Shown: in pieces, positions 27,734-36,803 of the stretch
How positions within the stretch are numbered: position 1 is the stretch's first letter
How the letters are laid out: every line of letters starts with the position of its first letter
DNA from: Xanthobacter sp. YC-JY1
GTDB lineage: Bacteria; Pseudomonadota; Alphaproteobacteria; Rhizobiales; Xanthobacteraceae
DNA length: 64,000 bases
NCBI RefSeq assembly: GCF_021730305.1
Contig: NZ_CP032674.1
Coordinates: 3,891,001-3,955,000 of the forward strand
Direction of reading: 5' to 3'
Program-made: the position numbers and the translations under genes
Notes under the pieces: model-generated
The model's input: only the letters and a program-made list of their open reading frames with translations
Told to the model about the DNA's origin: nothing
The model's database searches: none

Positions 27734-29857
27734 ATGTTGATGCCGCAGGCCGTCATGGCAGAGGGAAGCGACACGCCGGCACCGCCCGAGACGGGCAAGG
27801 TGTCGAGCTTCACCCTGCGCGACTTCCTGATCGCCGCCTTCTTCCACATCCGCATCGTGTCCATTGCGGCGATCCTGCCGCTCGTCATCGCCATCGGCGC
27901 CGCCTTCACCAGCCGCACCGAATACACCGCAAACAGCCTCTTGCTGGTCATCGTCACGCGCGAGGTCTCCAACGCGCAGAACGTGACCAATTCCGGCCCG
28001 CCCGTGATGACCATCGAGGGCCTGAAGCAGGTGGAATCGGAGGTGCAGATCCTCGAGAGCGCAGACGTTGCCCGCGCGACCATCGAGCAGATCGGCATCG
28101 ACCGCCTCTACCCGCCGGGGCGGCTGTCCGCGATCACCGATCTCCTCGGCTTCGGCGAGGACCGCATGGACAAGGCGGTGACTCGGTTCCAGGGCAGCCT
28201 CCGGGCGAGCGTGCTGTCAGGGTCCAACGTCATCCAGGTCAGCTTCACCAATCCCGACCGGACCATCGCGGTGGAGACCACCGACGCGCTGGTGCGCAAC
28301 TATCTCGCCTATCGCCGCAAGGTGCTGGAGAATCCCACCGCCAAGATTCTCCAGCTGGAGGTGGAGCGGTTCCGGCGCGACCTCGCGACGGTGGACAAGG
28401 ACATCGAGGACCTCAAGGCGAAGGCCGGCATCATCGACTTCAGCCAGGACGCGGTTCTCGCCGCCAACCAGGTGGATTCCATCCTGCAGCGGCGCCGGCA
28501 GGTATCGGAGCGCGAGGTGGCGGTGACGGCGCAGATCGACGAGGCGGACCGCCAGCTCAAGGCGCTGCCCGACTCGGTGTTCGACTTTGCCGAGACCACC
28601 AATGCGTTGCCCGGCGACGAGGACGCCAACACCCTCACCAAGCTCCTGCTCTCGCGCGACCGCCTCGCCGCGCAATATGCCCCGGGCAGCCAGCTTCTGC
28701 GGGAGATCGACAAGCAGATCGCCACCGTGCGCCAGCGCATCAATGCGCGGCAGGACAGGCGCTATTCCACCGATCGCGCGGTGCGCAACCCGCAGGTCAA
28801 CTACATCCAGAACATGATCCTGTCGCTCCGGGTGGAGCAGGATTCGCTCGCCCGCCAGAAGGGCGAACTGGTGGACCAGCAGCGCATGGCCGAAGAACGC
28901 CTGACCGTGCTGCGCAATGCCGAGACGCCGCTGATCGAGCTGAACCGGCGCCGCGACGCCCTGAGCGAGGGCTTCCGGGAGTATCAGCGCCGCGCGGTCG
29001 CTGCCAACATCGAGGAAACCGCTGCTCTATCGCGCCAGTCCGCCGTACGCGTGGTGCAGGAGGCGGGGGCCGCAGTCGTCAAGCGGTCGCTGGTGCTGCC
29101 GCTGCTCGCCGCCGGCATCTTTGCCGGCCTCCTGTTCGGCGGGGCGGCGGGCGCCATGGCCTCGGCACTGCGAACCTCGTTCATCACCCCCGGCGAGGCC
29201 GAGCGCGGCCTCGGCCTGCAGGCGATCGCCACTGTTGATGCCGAGACCGAGGAATCCGACGGCTTCGGTACCGAGACGGCCATCAGTTCCTGCGCAACGC
29301 TGCTTCTGGACACCCGCATCGACGACGAGCCGCTGCGGGCCATCCACTTCCTCTCGCCCGATACCGACGACAGCCTGACCACCTTCACCCGCATGCTGGC
29401 CGAAGAACTGGCCCGCCAGCGGCAGAGGCGCACGCTGCTGATCGACCTCGCCAATCCGACGCCCTACCCGCTGGCGGCCGGCTTCACCGAAACCCGCGGG
29501 GGCATTTCCGTCACCGGCACTCCGGTACCCAATCTGTGGGCCGCGGCGGACCTGGAGGCGTCGCCCCTGCTGGACATCCGCCAGCCCATTGCCGAAAGCG
29601 AGATGATGATGGCGGACCTCAAGACCGCCTTCGACTTCGTGATCGTCTGCTCCAACCTCAAGGGGGCCTCGCTCGTCACCCAGCGGTTCTGCCAGCTGGT
29701 CGACGGCAACATCCTCGCCGTTCAGGCGGAAGCGACGCGCCAGCCGGCGGCGCTGCACCTGCGCGATTCCGTGGTGGAGAGCGGCGGCGTGCTGCTCGGG
29801 CTCGTCTTCCTCGGCCGCCGCTATTACCTGCCTCACTGGCTGTACCGCCGCGCCTGA
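27734..29857 (+). CDS. Wzz-type polysaccharide co-polymerase with degenerate tyrosine-kinase domain
   Basis: A 707-residue inner-membrane protein controlling chain length or export. It has a first membrane span (about 41-58), a large periplasmic Wzz region with coiled coil (about 190-400), a second span (about 456-480) and a cytoplasmic BY-kinase-like domain (about 530-690). In that domain the Walker A position reads SPDTDDSLTTF with no GKS/T, while the Walker A' strand TLLIDLANP has lost its second aspartate. There is no C-terminal tyrosine cluster. ATP binding is therefore unlikely. The layout recalls Caulobacter HfsA and GumC-like proteins. Confidence 0.85.
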   Translation: MLMPQAVMAEGSDTPAPPETGKVSSFTLRDFLIAAFFHIRIVSIAAILPLVIAIGAAFTSRTEYTANSLLLVIVTREVSNAQNVTNSGPPVMTIEGLKQVESEVQILESADVARATIEQIGIDRLYPPGRLSAITDLLGFGEDRMDKAVTRFQGSLRASVLSGSNVIQVSFTNPDRTIAVETTDALVRNYLAYRRKVLENPTAKILQLEVERFRRDLATVDKDIEDLKAKAGIIDFSQDAVLAANQVDSILQRRRQVSEREVAVTAQIDEADRQLKALPDSVFDFAETTNALPGDEDANTLTKLLLSRDRLAAQYAPGSQLLREIDKQIATVRQRINARQDRRYSTDRAVRNPQVNYIQNMILSLRVEQDSLARQKGELVDQQRMAEERLTVLRNAETPLIELNRRRDALSEGFREYQRRAVAANIEETAALSRQSAVRVVQEAGAAVVKRSLVLPLLAAGIFAGLLFGGAAGAMASALRTSFITPGEAERGLGLQAIATVDAETEESDGFGTETAISSCATLLLDTRIDDEPLRAIHFLSPDTDDSLTTFTRMLAEELARQRQRRTLLIDLANPTPYPLAAGFTETRGGISVTGTPVPNLWAAADLEASPLLDIRQPIAESEMMMADLKTAFDFVIVCSNLKGASLVTQRFCQLVDGNILAVQAEATRQPAALHLRDSVVESGGVLLGLVFLGRRYYLPHWLYRRA

Positions 29858-29894
29858 AAAAACCCCGGCACACAGAATTTCCGCAGATCAACCC

Positions 29895-29920
29895 AGGGGG
29901 CGCGCAAGCGCCCCTTTCGC
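29895..29920 (+). terminator. Possible terminator between wzz- and wza-like genes
   Basis: The stem GGGGCGC/GCGCCCC with tetraloop GCAA is followed by TTT, 40-60 bases after the Wzz-like stop. The short T-run makes it a weak terminator or a processing hairpin. Confidence 0.55.
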
Positions 29921-30118
29921 GTTCAAGGTGTAGGTCGCAGCGGCACACACCCCAACACCGCGGATAATCGAACGTTAACTATGGGCCTTTAAGGTCGCTT
30001 TACCACGTTCGACGGTTTTCGCGACGGGATCTTCTGTTGACGCCCCGCACTTGGAGAGGCGAGACAGGGACACCGAAGCGTTAATCATGTTGCAGTGATT
30101 CGCTGTGGGGGTGCGTTG

Positions 30119-30997
30119 ATGGTCTTGCCAGAGTGCAGCGCGGATACCGCTGGCGCACCGGCACCGGGATCGGCCCCTGCCCTGCGCGGGCCTCGTGTCG
30201 GCCGGCGCCGAGTCGGCGCGATCAGGGCCGGCGTATCTCTCTGCGTCATCGCGCTGCTGCTCAACGGCTGCGCTGCCATCGCCACGTCCCAGCAGACCGG
30301 GACCGAGCCCTTCACCACCGGCCATGAACTGCGCTTCACAGAGGTGAATGCCGACCGCTTTAAGCCGTGGAGCGACGTGGTCCCGAGCTATCGGCTCGGC
30401 CCCGGCGACAAGCTGAAGGTCAAGTATTTCATCACCCGCGAGATGGACGAGGACCTCGTGGTCAGCCCGGACGGCTCGATTGCGCCGCGGGCGATCGGCC
30501 AAATCCGAGTGGAAGGCTCCACGCTCTCCTCGGTCCAGGACTACATCCGCCGCGAGTCCCGCAAGGAACTGGTGGACCAAAAGGTCGTCGTCTCGCTGGA
30601 GGAAGCCATTTCGGCCAAGGTCTATGTGGGCGGCATGGTGCCCCGCCCGGGCGCCTACAAGCTCGCCGACATGGGCACCAGCGCCTTGCAGGGCATCCTC
30701 CTCGCCGGCGGCTTCACCGAGGAAGCGCGCACCGGCCAGGTGGCGCTCATCCGCCGCGGGCCCAACAACGAGCCCATGCTGCGCATCATCAACGTGCGCG
30801 ACGTGATCCAGACCGGTTTCGACGCCAACGACGTACCGCTGGTCACCGGCGACATCATCTACGTGCCGCGCAGCTCGATCGCCGAGGTCAACCTCTGGAT
30901 CGATCAATTCATCACCAAGGTGGTGCCGTTCCAGCGCCAGTTCAGCTATACGCTGGGCAGCTACACCACCAACACCGGCTCTACCCTGATCCAATGA
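30119..30997 (+). CDS. Wza-like polysaccharide export lipoprotein
   Basis: The 292-residue protein has a signal peptide ending in the lipobox LNGC, so it is probably an outer-membrane lipoprotein. It has a poly-export domain (SYRLGPGDKLKVKYF) followed by a SLBB/ligand-binding domain (SAKVYVGGMVPRPGAYKL). It would form the export channel with the Wzz-like partner. A GTG at 30095 is a possible earlier start. The N-terminal region before the hydrophobic segment is long (about 38 residues) and basic. Confidence 0.88.
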   Translation: MVLPECSADTAGAPAPGSAPALRGPRVGRRRVGAIRAGVSLCVIALLLNGCAAIATSQQTGTEPFTTGHELRFTEVNADRFKPWSDVVPSYRLGPGDKLKVKYFITREMDEDLVVSPDGSIAPRAIGQIRVEGSTLSSVQDYIRRESRKELVDQKVVVSLEEAISAKVYVGGMVPRPGAYKLADMGTSALQGILLAGGFTEEARTGQVALIRRGPNNEPMLRIINVRDVIQTGFDANDVPLVTGDIIYVPRSSIAEVNLWIDQFITKVVPFQRQFSYTLGSYTTNTGSTLIQ

Positions 30998-31064
30998 CGG
31001 GTAGGGCCATACGGCACCGCCCTGCGCAGTGCGCCGGGCCTGCCACCACGGCGCGGAGCGCCTC

Positions 31065-31901
31065 ATGACCGTTCACGCGAAGACGGACTACTCCATGCCA
31101 ATCGTGAACTCCCCCGGCGATGTGAAGTACGTCCAGTTCCTCAACGTGCCCTTCGCCTGCCTCGACGCGCACGGCTCCGCCGCACACATCGCTGCGCGCC
31201 CGCCCGGCGCGCCATTCGAGTATGTGGTGACGCCCAACGCGTCCAACCTCACGCGCCTCAATGAGCTGAAGGACCCTCTCTTCATCGAGATCTACCGCAA
31301 CGCTTGGCTGCACACCCTCGACGGCAGCGTGCCGAAGGTGCTGGCGCGGGCGCTGTTCGGCCTTGATATCCCGCTGGCGCCGGGCAGCGACATCACGAGC
31401 GAATTGTTCGAGCACTTCATTACGCCGGATGATGCCATCACGCTGATCGGCGGCTCGGACGAGCTGAAGCGGCGCCTCGTGGAGAAGTACGGCCTGAAGC
31501 AGGTCAACATGCATGTGCCGCCCATGGGCTTCATCGACAATCCCACGGAGGTTCAGGCTTGCGTGGATTTCGTACTGGCCCATCCGGCCCGCTACGTCTT
31601 CTTCATCGTCGGCTCGCCGCGCTCGGAATATGTCACGCGGCTCGTCTACAGGTCCGGCCGAGGCGTCGGGACCGGTCTGTGCGTCGGCTCCTCCCTCCAT
31701 TTCCTCACCGGCCTCACCAAGCGGGCGAGCGAGACCTATCGCCGCTTCGGCCTCGAATGGCTGCACCGGCTGCTGGAGAACCCCCGCAGCCATGCGAGCC
31801 GCGTGTTTGTGGATTCCATGCCCATCTTTCTGACGGCTGCGAAGGCGCGCCTCAATCCGGCGGCCTACGGCATGTCCGGACCGCCTTCCGCGCGCCGGTA
31901 G
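31065..31901 (+). CDS. WecG/TagA/CpsF family glycosyltransferase (GT26)
   Basis: A 278-residue GT26 enzyme with the family blocks YVVTPNASNLTRL (N-terminal acceptor region), AITLIGGSDELKRRL and YVFFIVGSPRSEY (nucleotide-sugar binding), followed by GTGLCVGSSLHFLTG. It would add the second sugar to an undecaprenyl-PP-linked primer. It is the only classical glycosyltransferase in the locus besides the initiating transferase, so the repeat unit is probably short or other transferases lie elsewhere. Caulobacter HfsJ and Agrobacterium UppA are reported in this family. Confidence 0.85.
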   Translation: MTVHAKTDYSMPIVNSPGDVKYVQFLNVPFACLDAHGSAAHIAARPPGAPFEYVVTPNASNLTRLNELKDPLFIEIYRNAWLHTLDGSVPKVLARALFGLDIPLAPGSDITSELFEHFITPDDAITLIGGSDELKRRLVEKYGLKQVNMHVPPMGFIDNPTEVQACVDFVLAHPARYVFFIVGSPRSEYVTRLVYRSGRGVGTGLCVGSSLHFLTGLTKRASETYRRFGLEWLHRLLENPRSHASRVFVDSMPIFLTAAKARLNPAAYGMSGPPSARR

Positions 31902-31905
31902 AGCG

Positions 31906-33312
31906 ATGGCCCGCCCGTCTCCCCCGCGCATCGACATGCCGCTGCGTCGAAGCGTGGGCGACCCTGCGGGCGCGTATCAAAGCGAACAGGTGCAGATGGG
32001 GGTCGTGCTGGTGCTTGCCGCCACGCTGCCCATGTTTGCGCAGGTCTTCCACTATATGAACGAGCTGCCGCCGACCTATTACATGTCGAAGGCGTGGCCG
32101 TTCATCACCCTGCCCCTCAGCATCTACGGCATTGCCCGGCTCGACCTGCCGGGCCGCAACATCTTTCTCATCTTCCTCGCCTATGCGCTGGGTTTCACGC
32201 CGATGATCTCGGTGATCCAGCTCGGCAATGATTTCTTCGACGCCATGACCACCACGGTGAAGGCGTGGCCGGTGAGCTATTATTTCGCGCTCTCCGCCTT
32301 GCTCGCCATGCTGGCTCCGGCGCCGAAGGCGGTGCGCGCGGTGATGATCGGCTACGGCTGGGCGACCTTCGCGCTGATGATCCTCCTGTTCCTGGTGGTG
32401 CCGACCTCCTGGTACGGCACCAAGCCCGAGGACGGGAAGCTGCTGATTTATGAGATCGAGCGCGGCTATCGTGTCTACATGCCCATGTTCTTCGGCATGA
32501 TCCTCGTCTTCTACCTCGCCCGATGCGCGGTGATGAAGCCGAACCTGTTGCGGCTCATCGCGGTCCCGACGGCGTTCGTCATCATGCTGGTCATCTACAA
32601 GCAGAGGATGGCCATCGGTGGCGCGGTGCTGGTGACAGCCTATGCCATGCTGGTGAGCCTTCCCGCGCAATTGCGCCGCATCGCCATCGGCGCGGCGTTG
32701 ATCGCCGCCTGTGCGGGACTCGCGGCGGGGGCCTACAAGTTCGGCCTGTTCTCGGGCGGGGCGGCGGACCAGGTGCAAGAGAGCCTGGGCGGCTCGCTCA
32801 CCGTGCGCCAGAATTCCCTGTCCCTGGCCGCAGGCTTCCTCGGCGACAGCGCCCTGCGCTGGAGCTTCGGCGTCGGCGCGGCGACGCGCTTCGGCACCGT
32901 CTCCATGCGCGACATCATCGGCGACAACAACTTCTTCATCGCGGATCTGGGTTGGCCGGGCGTCGTGTTCGAATACGGGATCGCCGGCGCGATCCTTCTC
33001 GCGGCGATTCACGTGTGGGGCTTCATCATCGCGCTCAAGGCCGCGCGCGTCACCGGCGATCCGCTGGTTATGGCGCTTTCCGACTACGTGCTCTACCTGC
33101 TCATCACCTCGGCGGTGTACCCGCTGATCTTCGTGCCGGGCGAGCTTGGCGTCGTCCTGGCGGTTGCGGTCTATCTGCAGCGGGCCCATGAGCGGACTGA
33201 AGCGATGGCGCGACCGGGCGTCCGGACCTCGCCGCGGGTCGGGCGTGCCCATCCTGTCGTGAGCCGCGGCGCCGTCAGCGGCGGCCCGGCCCGAAACGCG
33301 CCCGTTCGCTGA
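31906..33312 (+). CDS. O-antigen polymerase-like membrane protein (Wzy-type)
   Basis: The 468-residue polytopic membrane protein has about ten hydrophobic spans and a large periplasmic loop in the second half (SLTVRQNSLSLAAGFLGDS, then GDNNFFIADLGWPG), as in Wzy polymerases. The start lies 4 bases after the GT stop, so the two are co-transcribed. The last about 45 residues are basic and disordered. Sequence conservation in this family is low; position in the locus supports the call. Confidence 0.72.
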   Translation: MARPSPPRIDMPLRRSVGDPAGAYQSEQVQMGVVLVLAATLPMFAQVFHYMNELPPTYYMSKAWPFITLPLSIYGIARLDLPGRNIFLIFLAYALGFTPMISVIQLGNDFFDAMTTTVKAWPVSYYFALSALLAMLAPAPKAVRAVMIGYGWATFALMILLFLVVPTSWYGTKPEDGKLLIYEIERGYRVYMPMFFGMILVFYLARCAVMKPNLLRLIAVPTAFVIMLVIYKQRMAIGGAVLVTAYAMLVSLPAQLRRIAIGAALIAACAGLAAGAYKFGLFSGGAADQVQESLGGSLTVRQNSLSLAAGFLGDSALRWSFGVGAATRFGTVSMRDIIGDNNFFIADLGWPGVVFEYGIAGAILLAAIHVWGFIIALKAARVTGDPLVMALSDYVLYLLITSAVYPLIFVPGELGVVLAVAVYLQRAHERTEAMARPGVRTSPRVGRAHPVVSRGAVSGGPARNAPVR

Positions 33313-33315
33313 ACT

Positions 33316-34125
33316 TCAGCCGCGCCACGCCTTGAGGGCGGCGATCGCCTCCGGGCGCGCGGCGAAGAAGAAATTATTGATGTAGATTTTGCCCTTGGCC
33401 ACGTGCGAGCCGTCGGCCTTGAGCGCCGACACCGACTGGTGGACGGCTGGGTCGAAGCTGGAAATGGGCGCCATGCGACCACCGTCGCGGAAGAAGCCTT
33501 CGTAGCCAAGAGGCTCCAGCAGCGCCCGAAGCGAGGCGATGGCGCCGGGGCGATGGCGCTCCTCCGCCTCCACCAGGATGGAGGGCTTCGATCCCGCCAA
33601 CACGCCGGTAGCGCCTTCCAGCACCTTCAGCTCGTGTCCCTCCACGTCCAGCTTGATGAAGGAGATGTCACCGGCCACCACGTCATCGAGCCGCGCCAGC
33701 GACACGCGCACCTCCTCCATGGGCTTGCCCGCCTCTGCGGCGAGACGGCCGTCGATGGTGGCCAACGGCGAGAAACCCTTAGGGATATGCAACGTGGCCT
33801 CGCCCGGCCCGTCGCTGAGGGCGGCATCCGACAGGCGCAGCGCCCCGGACTTCAGCGCCTCGGGAAAGCGCAGGCGCAGGATGCGCACCATATGCGGGTT
33901 GGGCTCGAAAGCAGTCACCTTCGCCCCGCGCGCCAGTAGCCAGTAGATAAAGAGGCCGCGATTGGCACCGATGTCGCAGACCTTGTCGCCGCTCTTCACC
34001 AGCAGCGGGATGAAATTGACTTCCGAATAGGGCGAGCGTGCCGCCAGCCGGTCGAACACCGGACACAGCGCCGCGAACGCGCGGGGAAGCTGCGATTCGC
34101 CGACCATCTTCAGAGTCTCGAACAC
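33316..34125 (-). CDS. FkbM family methyltransferase
   Basis: The 269-residue SAM-dependent enzyme has DIGANRG motif I (51-57), the AFEPNPHM acidic motif and FIKLDVEGHE. It would O-methylate a sugar, presumably of this locus. The GTG at 34125 has CAGGAGA six bases upstream; ATGs further upstream would add residues that do not fit the family. It is inserted in opposite orientation between the polymerase and heptose genes, with 3 bases separating it from the convergent Wzy stop. A second, truncated FkbM gene lies at the window start. Confidence 0.87.
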   Translation of the reverse strand: MFETLKMVGESQLPRAFAALCPVFDRLAARSPYSEVNFIPLLVKSGDKVCDIGANRGLFIYWLLARGAKVTAFEPNPHMVRILRLRFPEALKSGALRLSDAALSDGPGEATLHIPKGFSPLATIDGRLAAEAGKPMEEVRVSLARLDDVVAGDISFIKLDVEGHELKVLEGATGVLAGSKPSILVEAEERHRPGAIASLRALLEPLGYEGFFRDGGRMAPISSFDPAVHQSVSALKADGSHVAKGKIYINNFFFAARPEAIAALKAWRG

Positions 34126-34417
34126 GCTCGTCTCCTGCGCTGCGCACGGCTGCGCCGAAGCTGCGCGCACCCGTGACCCCAAACCGCGCCAGACATACCA
34201 GACGGACATCCGAGCACAAGGCGGCGCCACGCCTCATCGGCAGGCAGGCGGTCGCCGGGATCACACTTCGGCGGGCGTGGTTAACGCCGGTGGGATCGCG
34301 CCGGAGGCACCATTTCAGGGGCCTTGCGCGGGATCAAGGCTGCAGTCATGGAATGGTAAGAAGAGCCCATCTAGATGAGCGGGTTCGTCATGCCGAGCCG
34401 CGAGGGGGGTCGCATAC

Positions 34418-35467
34418 ATGGCCATAGGCGATGCATTGAACGTGCGTGCGCGCGCACCGTTGCGTCTGGGTCTCGCCGGGGGCGGCACCGACCTCTCCCC
34501 CTATTGTGACGAGCACGGCGGCAACGTGCTCAATGCCACCATTGACCGCTTCGCCTACGCCCATATCCGGGTGAACCGCATCGGCGCCTTGGTGCTGCGC
34601 GCCCGCGATGTCGGGACGGAGGAGGTGCTCGAGCCGAGCCTCGACCATCCGATCACCGAAGGACTGATGCTGCATCGGGCCGTCTACACCCACATGATGA
34701 AGACCTATTGCGACGGCGTGGCGCTGCCGCTCACCATGTCCACGACGATCGACGTGCCTGCGGGCTCTGGCCTCGGCGCATCCTCGGCCCTCGTGGTGGC
34801 GCTGATCGAGGCCTTCACCTATGCCCTCGGCCTGCCGCTCGGCCCCTATGACGTGGCGAAGCTCGCCTTCGACATCGAGCGCAAGCAGCTCGGCCTCGCC
34901 GGCGGCCGGCAGGACCAGTATTCGGCGGCCTTCGGCGGGCTCAACTTCATCGAGTTCCTGCCCTCCGACCGGGTAATCGTGAACCCGCTGCGCATCCGCC
35001 GCGAGCATCTCAACGAGTTCGAGGCGTCGCTGGTCATCTGCTTCTCCGGCCAGTCGCGCCGCTCCGACACCATCATCAAGGAGCAGGTGGCGGGGCTGAA
35101 GCAGATGGACGCCAAGACCATCGAGAACATGCACAAGCTGAAGCAGGACGCCATCGACATGAAGCTGGCCCTGCTGCGCGGCGACATCCGCGCCACGGCC
35201 GACATCCTCGGCCGCTCCTGGACCTCGAAGAAGGCCACCGCCGCCGGCATCGCCACCGAGCAGGTGGACAAGCTCTACGACATCGCCATTGCATCGGGGG
35301 CGTGGGCCGGCAAGGTGTCCGGCGCGGGCGGCGGCGGCTTCCTGATGTTCCTCACCGACCCGGAAAACCGCTACCAGCTCATCGGCGCCCTGAACGAGGC
35401 CGGCGGGCTCGCCAGCGCGGTGAAGTTCTCCATGGATGGCGCCGAGGGCTGGCCCATCGGGATCTGA
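34418..35467 (+). CDS. hddA: D-glycero-D-manno-heptose 7-phosphate kinase (HddA-like GHMP kinase)
   Basis: A 349-residue GHMP kinase. The start APLRLGLAGGGTDLSPYC is typical of heptose and fucose kinases. The ATP loop PAGSGLGASS is at 114-123, and SGAGGGGFLMF is the C-terminal glycine motif. It would make D-glycero-alpha-D-manno-heptose 1,7-bisphosphate for GDP-heptose. It sits 110 bases ahead of the HddC-GmhB fusion, which would perform the next two steps. Confidence 0.86.
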   Translation: MAIGDALNVRARAPLRLGLAGGGTDLSPYCDEHGGNVLNATIDRFAYAHIRVNRIGALVLRARDVGTEEVLEPSLDHPITEGLMLHRAVYTHMMKTYCDGVALPLTMSTTIDVPAGSGLGASSALVVALIEAFTYALGLPLGPYDVAKLAFDIERKQLGLAGGRQDQYSAAFGGLNFIEFLPSDRVIVNPLRIRREHLNEFEASLVICFSGQSRRSDTIIKEQVAGLKQMDAKTIENMHKLKQDAIDMKLALLRGDIRATADILGRSWTSKKATAAGIATEQVDKLYDIAIASGAWAGKVSGAGGGGFLMFLTDPENRYQLIGALNEAGGLASAVKFSMDGAEGWPIGI

Positions 35468-35579
35468 TCCCGCACATCCCCAAGCGCGCGCATCGGCGCC
35501 CTTCACCACCGCGGCGACACCCGCGGTGGCCTTCGCCGTGCTATGAGCCCCCAACGGAATTACTGCGAGAGGAGCCGGC

Positions 35580-36803
35580 GTGACCGAGCAATGCGTCATC
35601 CTGCTGGGCGGGCTCGGCACCCGCCTCGGCGCGCTCACCAAGGACACGCCGAAGCCGCTGCTGAAGGTCGGCGACGTCCCCTTCGTAGAAGTGCTGATCG
35701 CGGAGGCGCGGCGCCGCGGCTTCCGCAAGTTCCTGCTGCTCGCCGGCTACCGGGCCGAGGTGGTGGAAAACTACATCACCGGCACGGACGTGCCCGGCCG
35801 CTTCGACTGCACGGTGGACATCTCGCTGGAGGAGACTCCCCTCGGCACCGGAGGCGCGCTGGTCAACGCCTTGCCACTGCTCGACGAGAGTTTTCTGCTC
35901 GTCAACGGCGATACCTGGTTCGACTTCAACTGGCTGGATCTCGTCGCCACGTCGCGCAAGAACGGCGCAGCCTTCGGCATGGGCCTGCGTCTCGTGCATA
36001 GCCCGGACCGCTACGAAACCATCGCGCTCGACGGCACCCGCGTCGCCGCCGTCCGCCCGCGCGGGGCGGGGCTTACGGAAGCGCTCATCAATGGCGGCGT
36101 CTATTATGTGCGCCGTGACGTGATCGAGGGGCTCGGCATGCCCTCCTCGCTGGAGGGGGATCTTCTGCCGCGCCTCGTAGCGGAAGGCCGCGTCACCGGT
36201 GTCGCCTATGACGGCTTCTTCATCGACATCGGCATCCCCGAGACCTTCACGGCGGCCCAGACCAGCGTGCCCGCGCGCCGCCGCCGCCCGGCGGTGTTCC
36301 TCGATCGCGACGGCGTGCTCAACGTGGACACTGGCTATGTCCACGCCGCCGAGGACTTCACCTGGATCGAGGGCGCGAGGGAAGCGATCAAGCTGTTCAA
36401 CGACCTCGGCTATTACGTCTTCCTCGTCACCAATCAGGCTGGCGTCGCCCGCGGCTATTACGAGGAAGAGGCGATCCACGTCCTGCATGCCTTCGTGCAG
36501 GCGGAGCTGCGCGAGATCGGTGCGGAGCTGGACGACTGGCGCTATTGCCCGTTCCATCCCGAAGGCACGGTCGAGCGCTACCGGGGCTCCCACGCCTGGC
36601 GCAAGCCTGAGCCCGGCATGATCCTGGACCTGATGGCGAACTGGCCGGTGAACACGGCGCACAGCTTCCTCATCGGCGACAACCCCACCGACATCGCCGC
36701 CGCGAAGGCCGCCGGCATTGCCGGTCATCTGTTCCCGGGCGGCGACCTTCTCGCTTTTTCCCGCGCCATCCTCGCCAACTCCGCCGCGGAGTCGCAGTCA
36801 TGA
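35580..36803 (+). CDS. Bifunctional HddC-GmhB: heptose-1-phosphate guanylyltransferase fused to HAD phosphatase
   Basis: The 407-residue fusion has residues 1-230 as a nucleotidyltransferase, with GGLGTRL (10-16), the TPKPLLKVGD block and LVNGDTWFD. Residues 237-395 are a HAD-IIIA phosphatase with LDRDGVLN (D242 nucleophile, D244), VTNQAGVARG and IGDNPTDI. The second half resembles GmhB, but its zinc loop keeps only C323 and H326; the usual later CxC is replaced by SHAW. Together with HddA it covers three consecutive steps of GDP-D,D-heptose synthesis. GTG start with GAGAGGAG upstream. The substrate is inferred from context. Confidence 0.85.
   Translation: MTEQCVILLGGLGTRLGALTKDTPKPLLKVGDVPFVEVLIAEARRRGFRKFLLLAGYRAEVVENYITGTDVPGRFDCTVDISLEETPLGTGGALVNALPLLDESFLLVNGDTWFDFNWLDLVATSRKNGAAFGMGLRLVHSPDRYETIALDGTRVAAVRPRGAGLTEALINGGVYYVRRDVIEGLGMPSSLEGDLLPRLVAEGRVTGVAYDGFFIDIGIPETFTAAQTSVPARRRRPAVFLDRDGVLNVDTGYVHAAEDFTWIEGAREAIKLFNDLGYYVFLVTNQAGVARGYYEEEAIHVLHAFVQAELREIGAELDDWRYCPFHPEGTVERYRGSHAWRKPEPGMILDLMANWPVNTAHSFLIGDNPTDIAAAKAAGIAGHLFPGGDLLAFSRAILANSAAESQS

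Noticed and set aside
29975-29992. Two TTAA tetramers upstream of the Wza-like gene as a CtrA box
   Set aside because: The spacing is 10 bases instead of 7.
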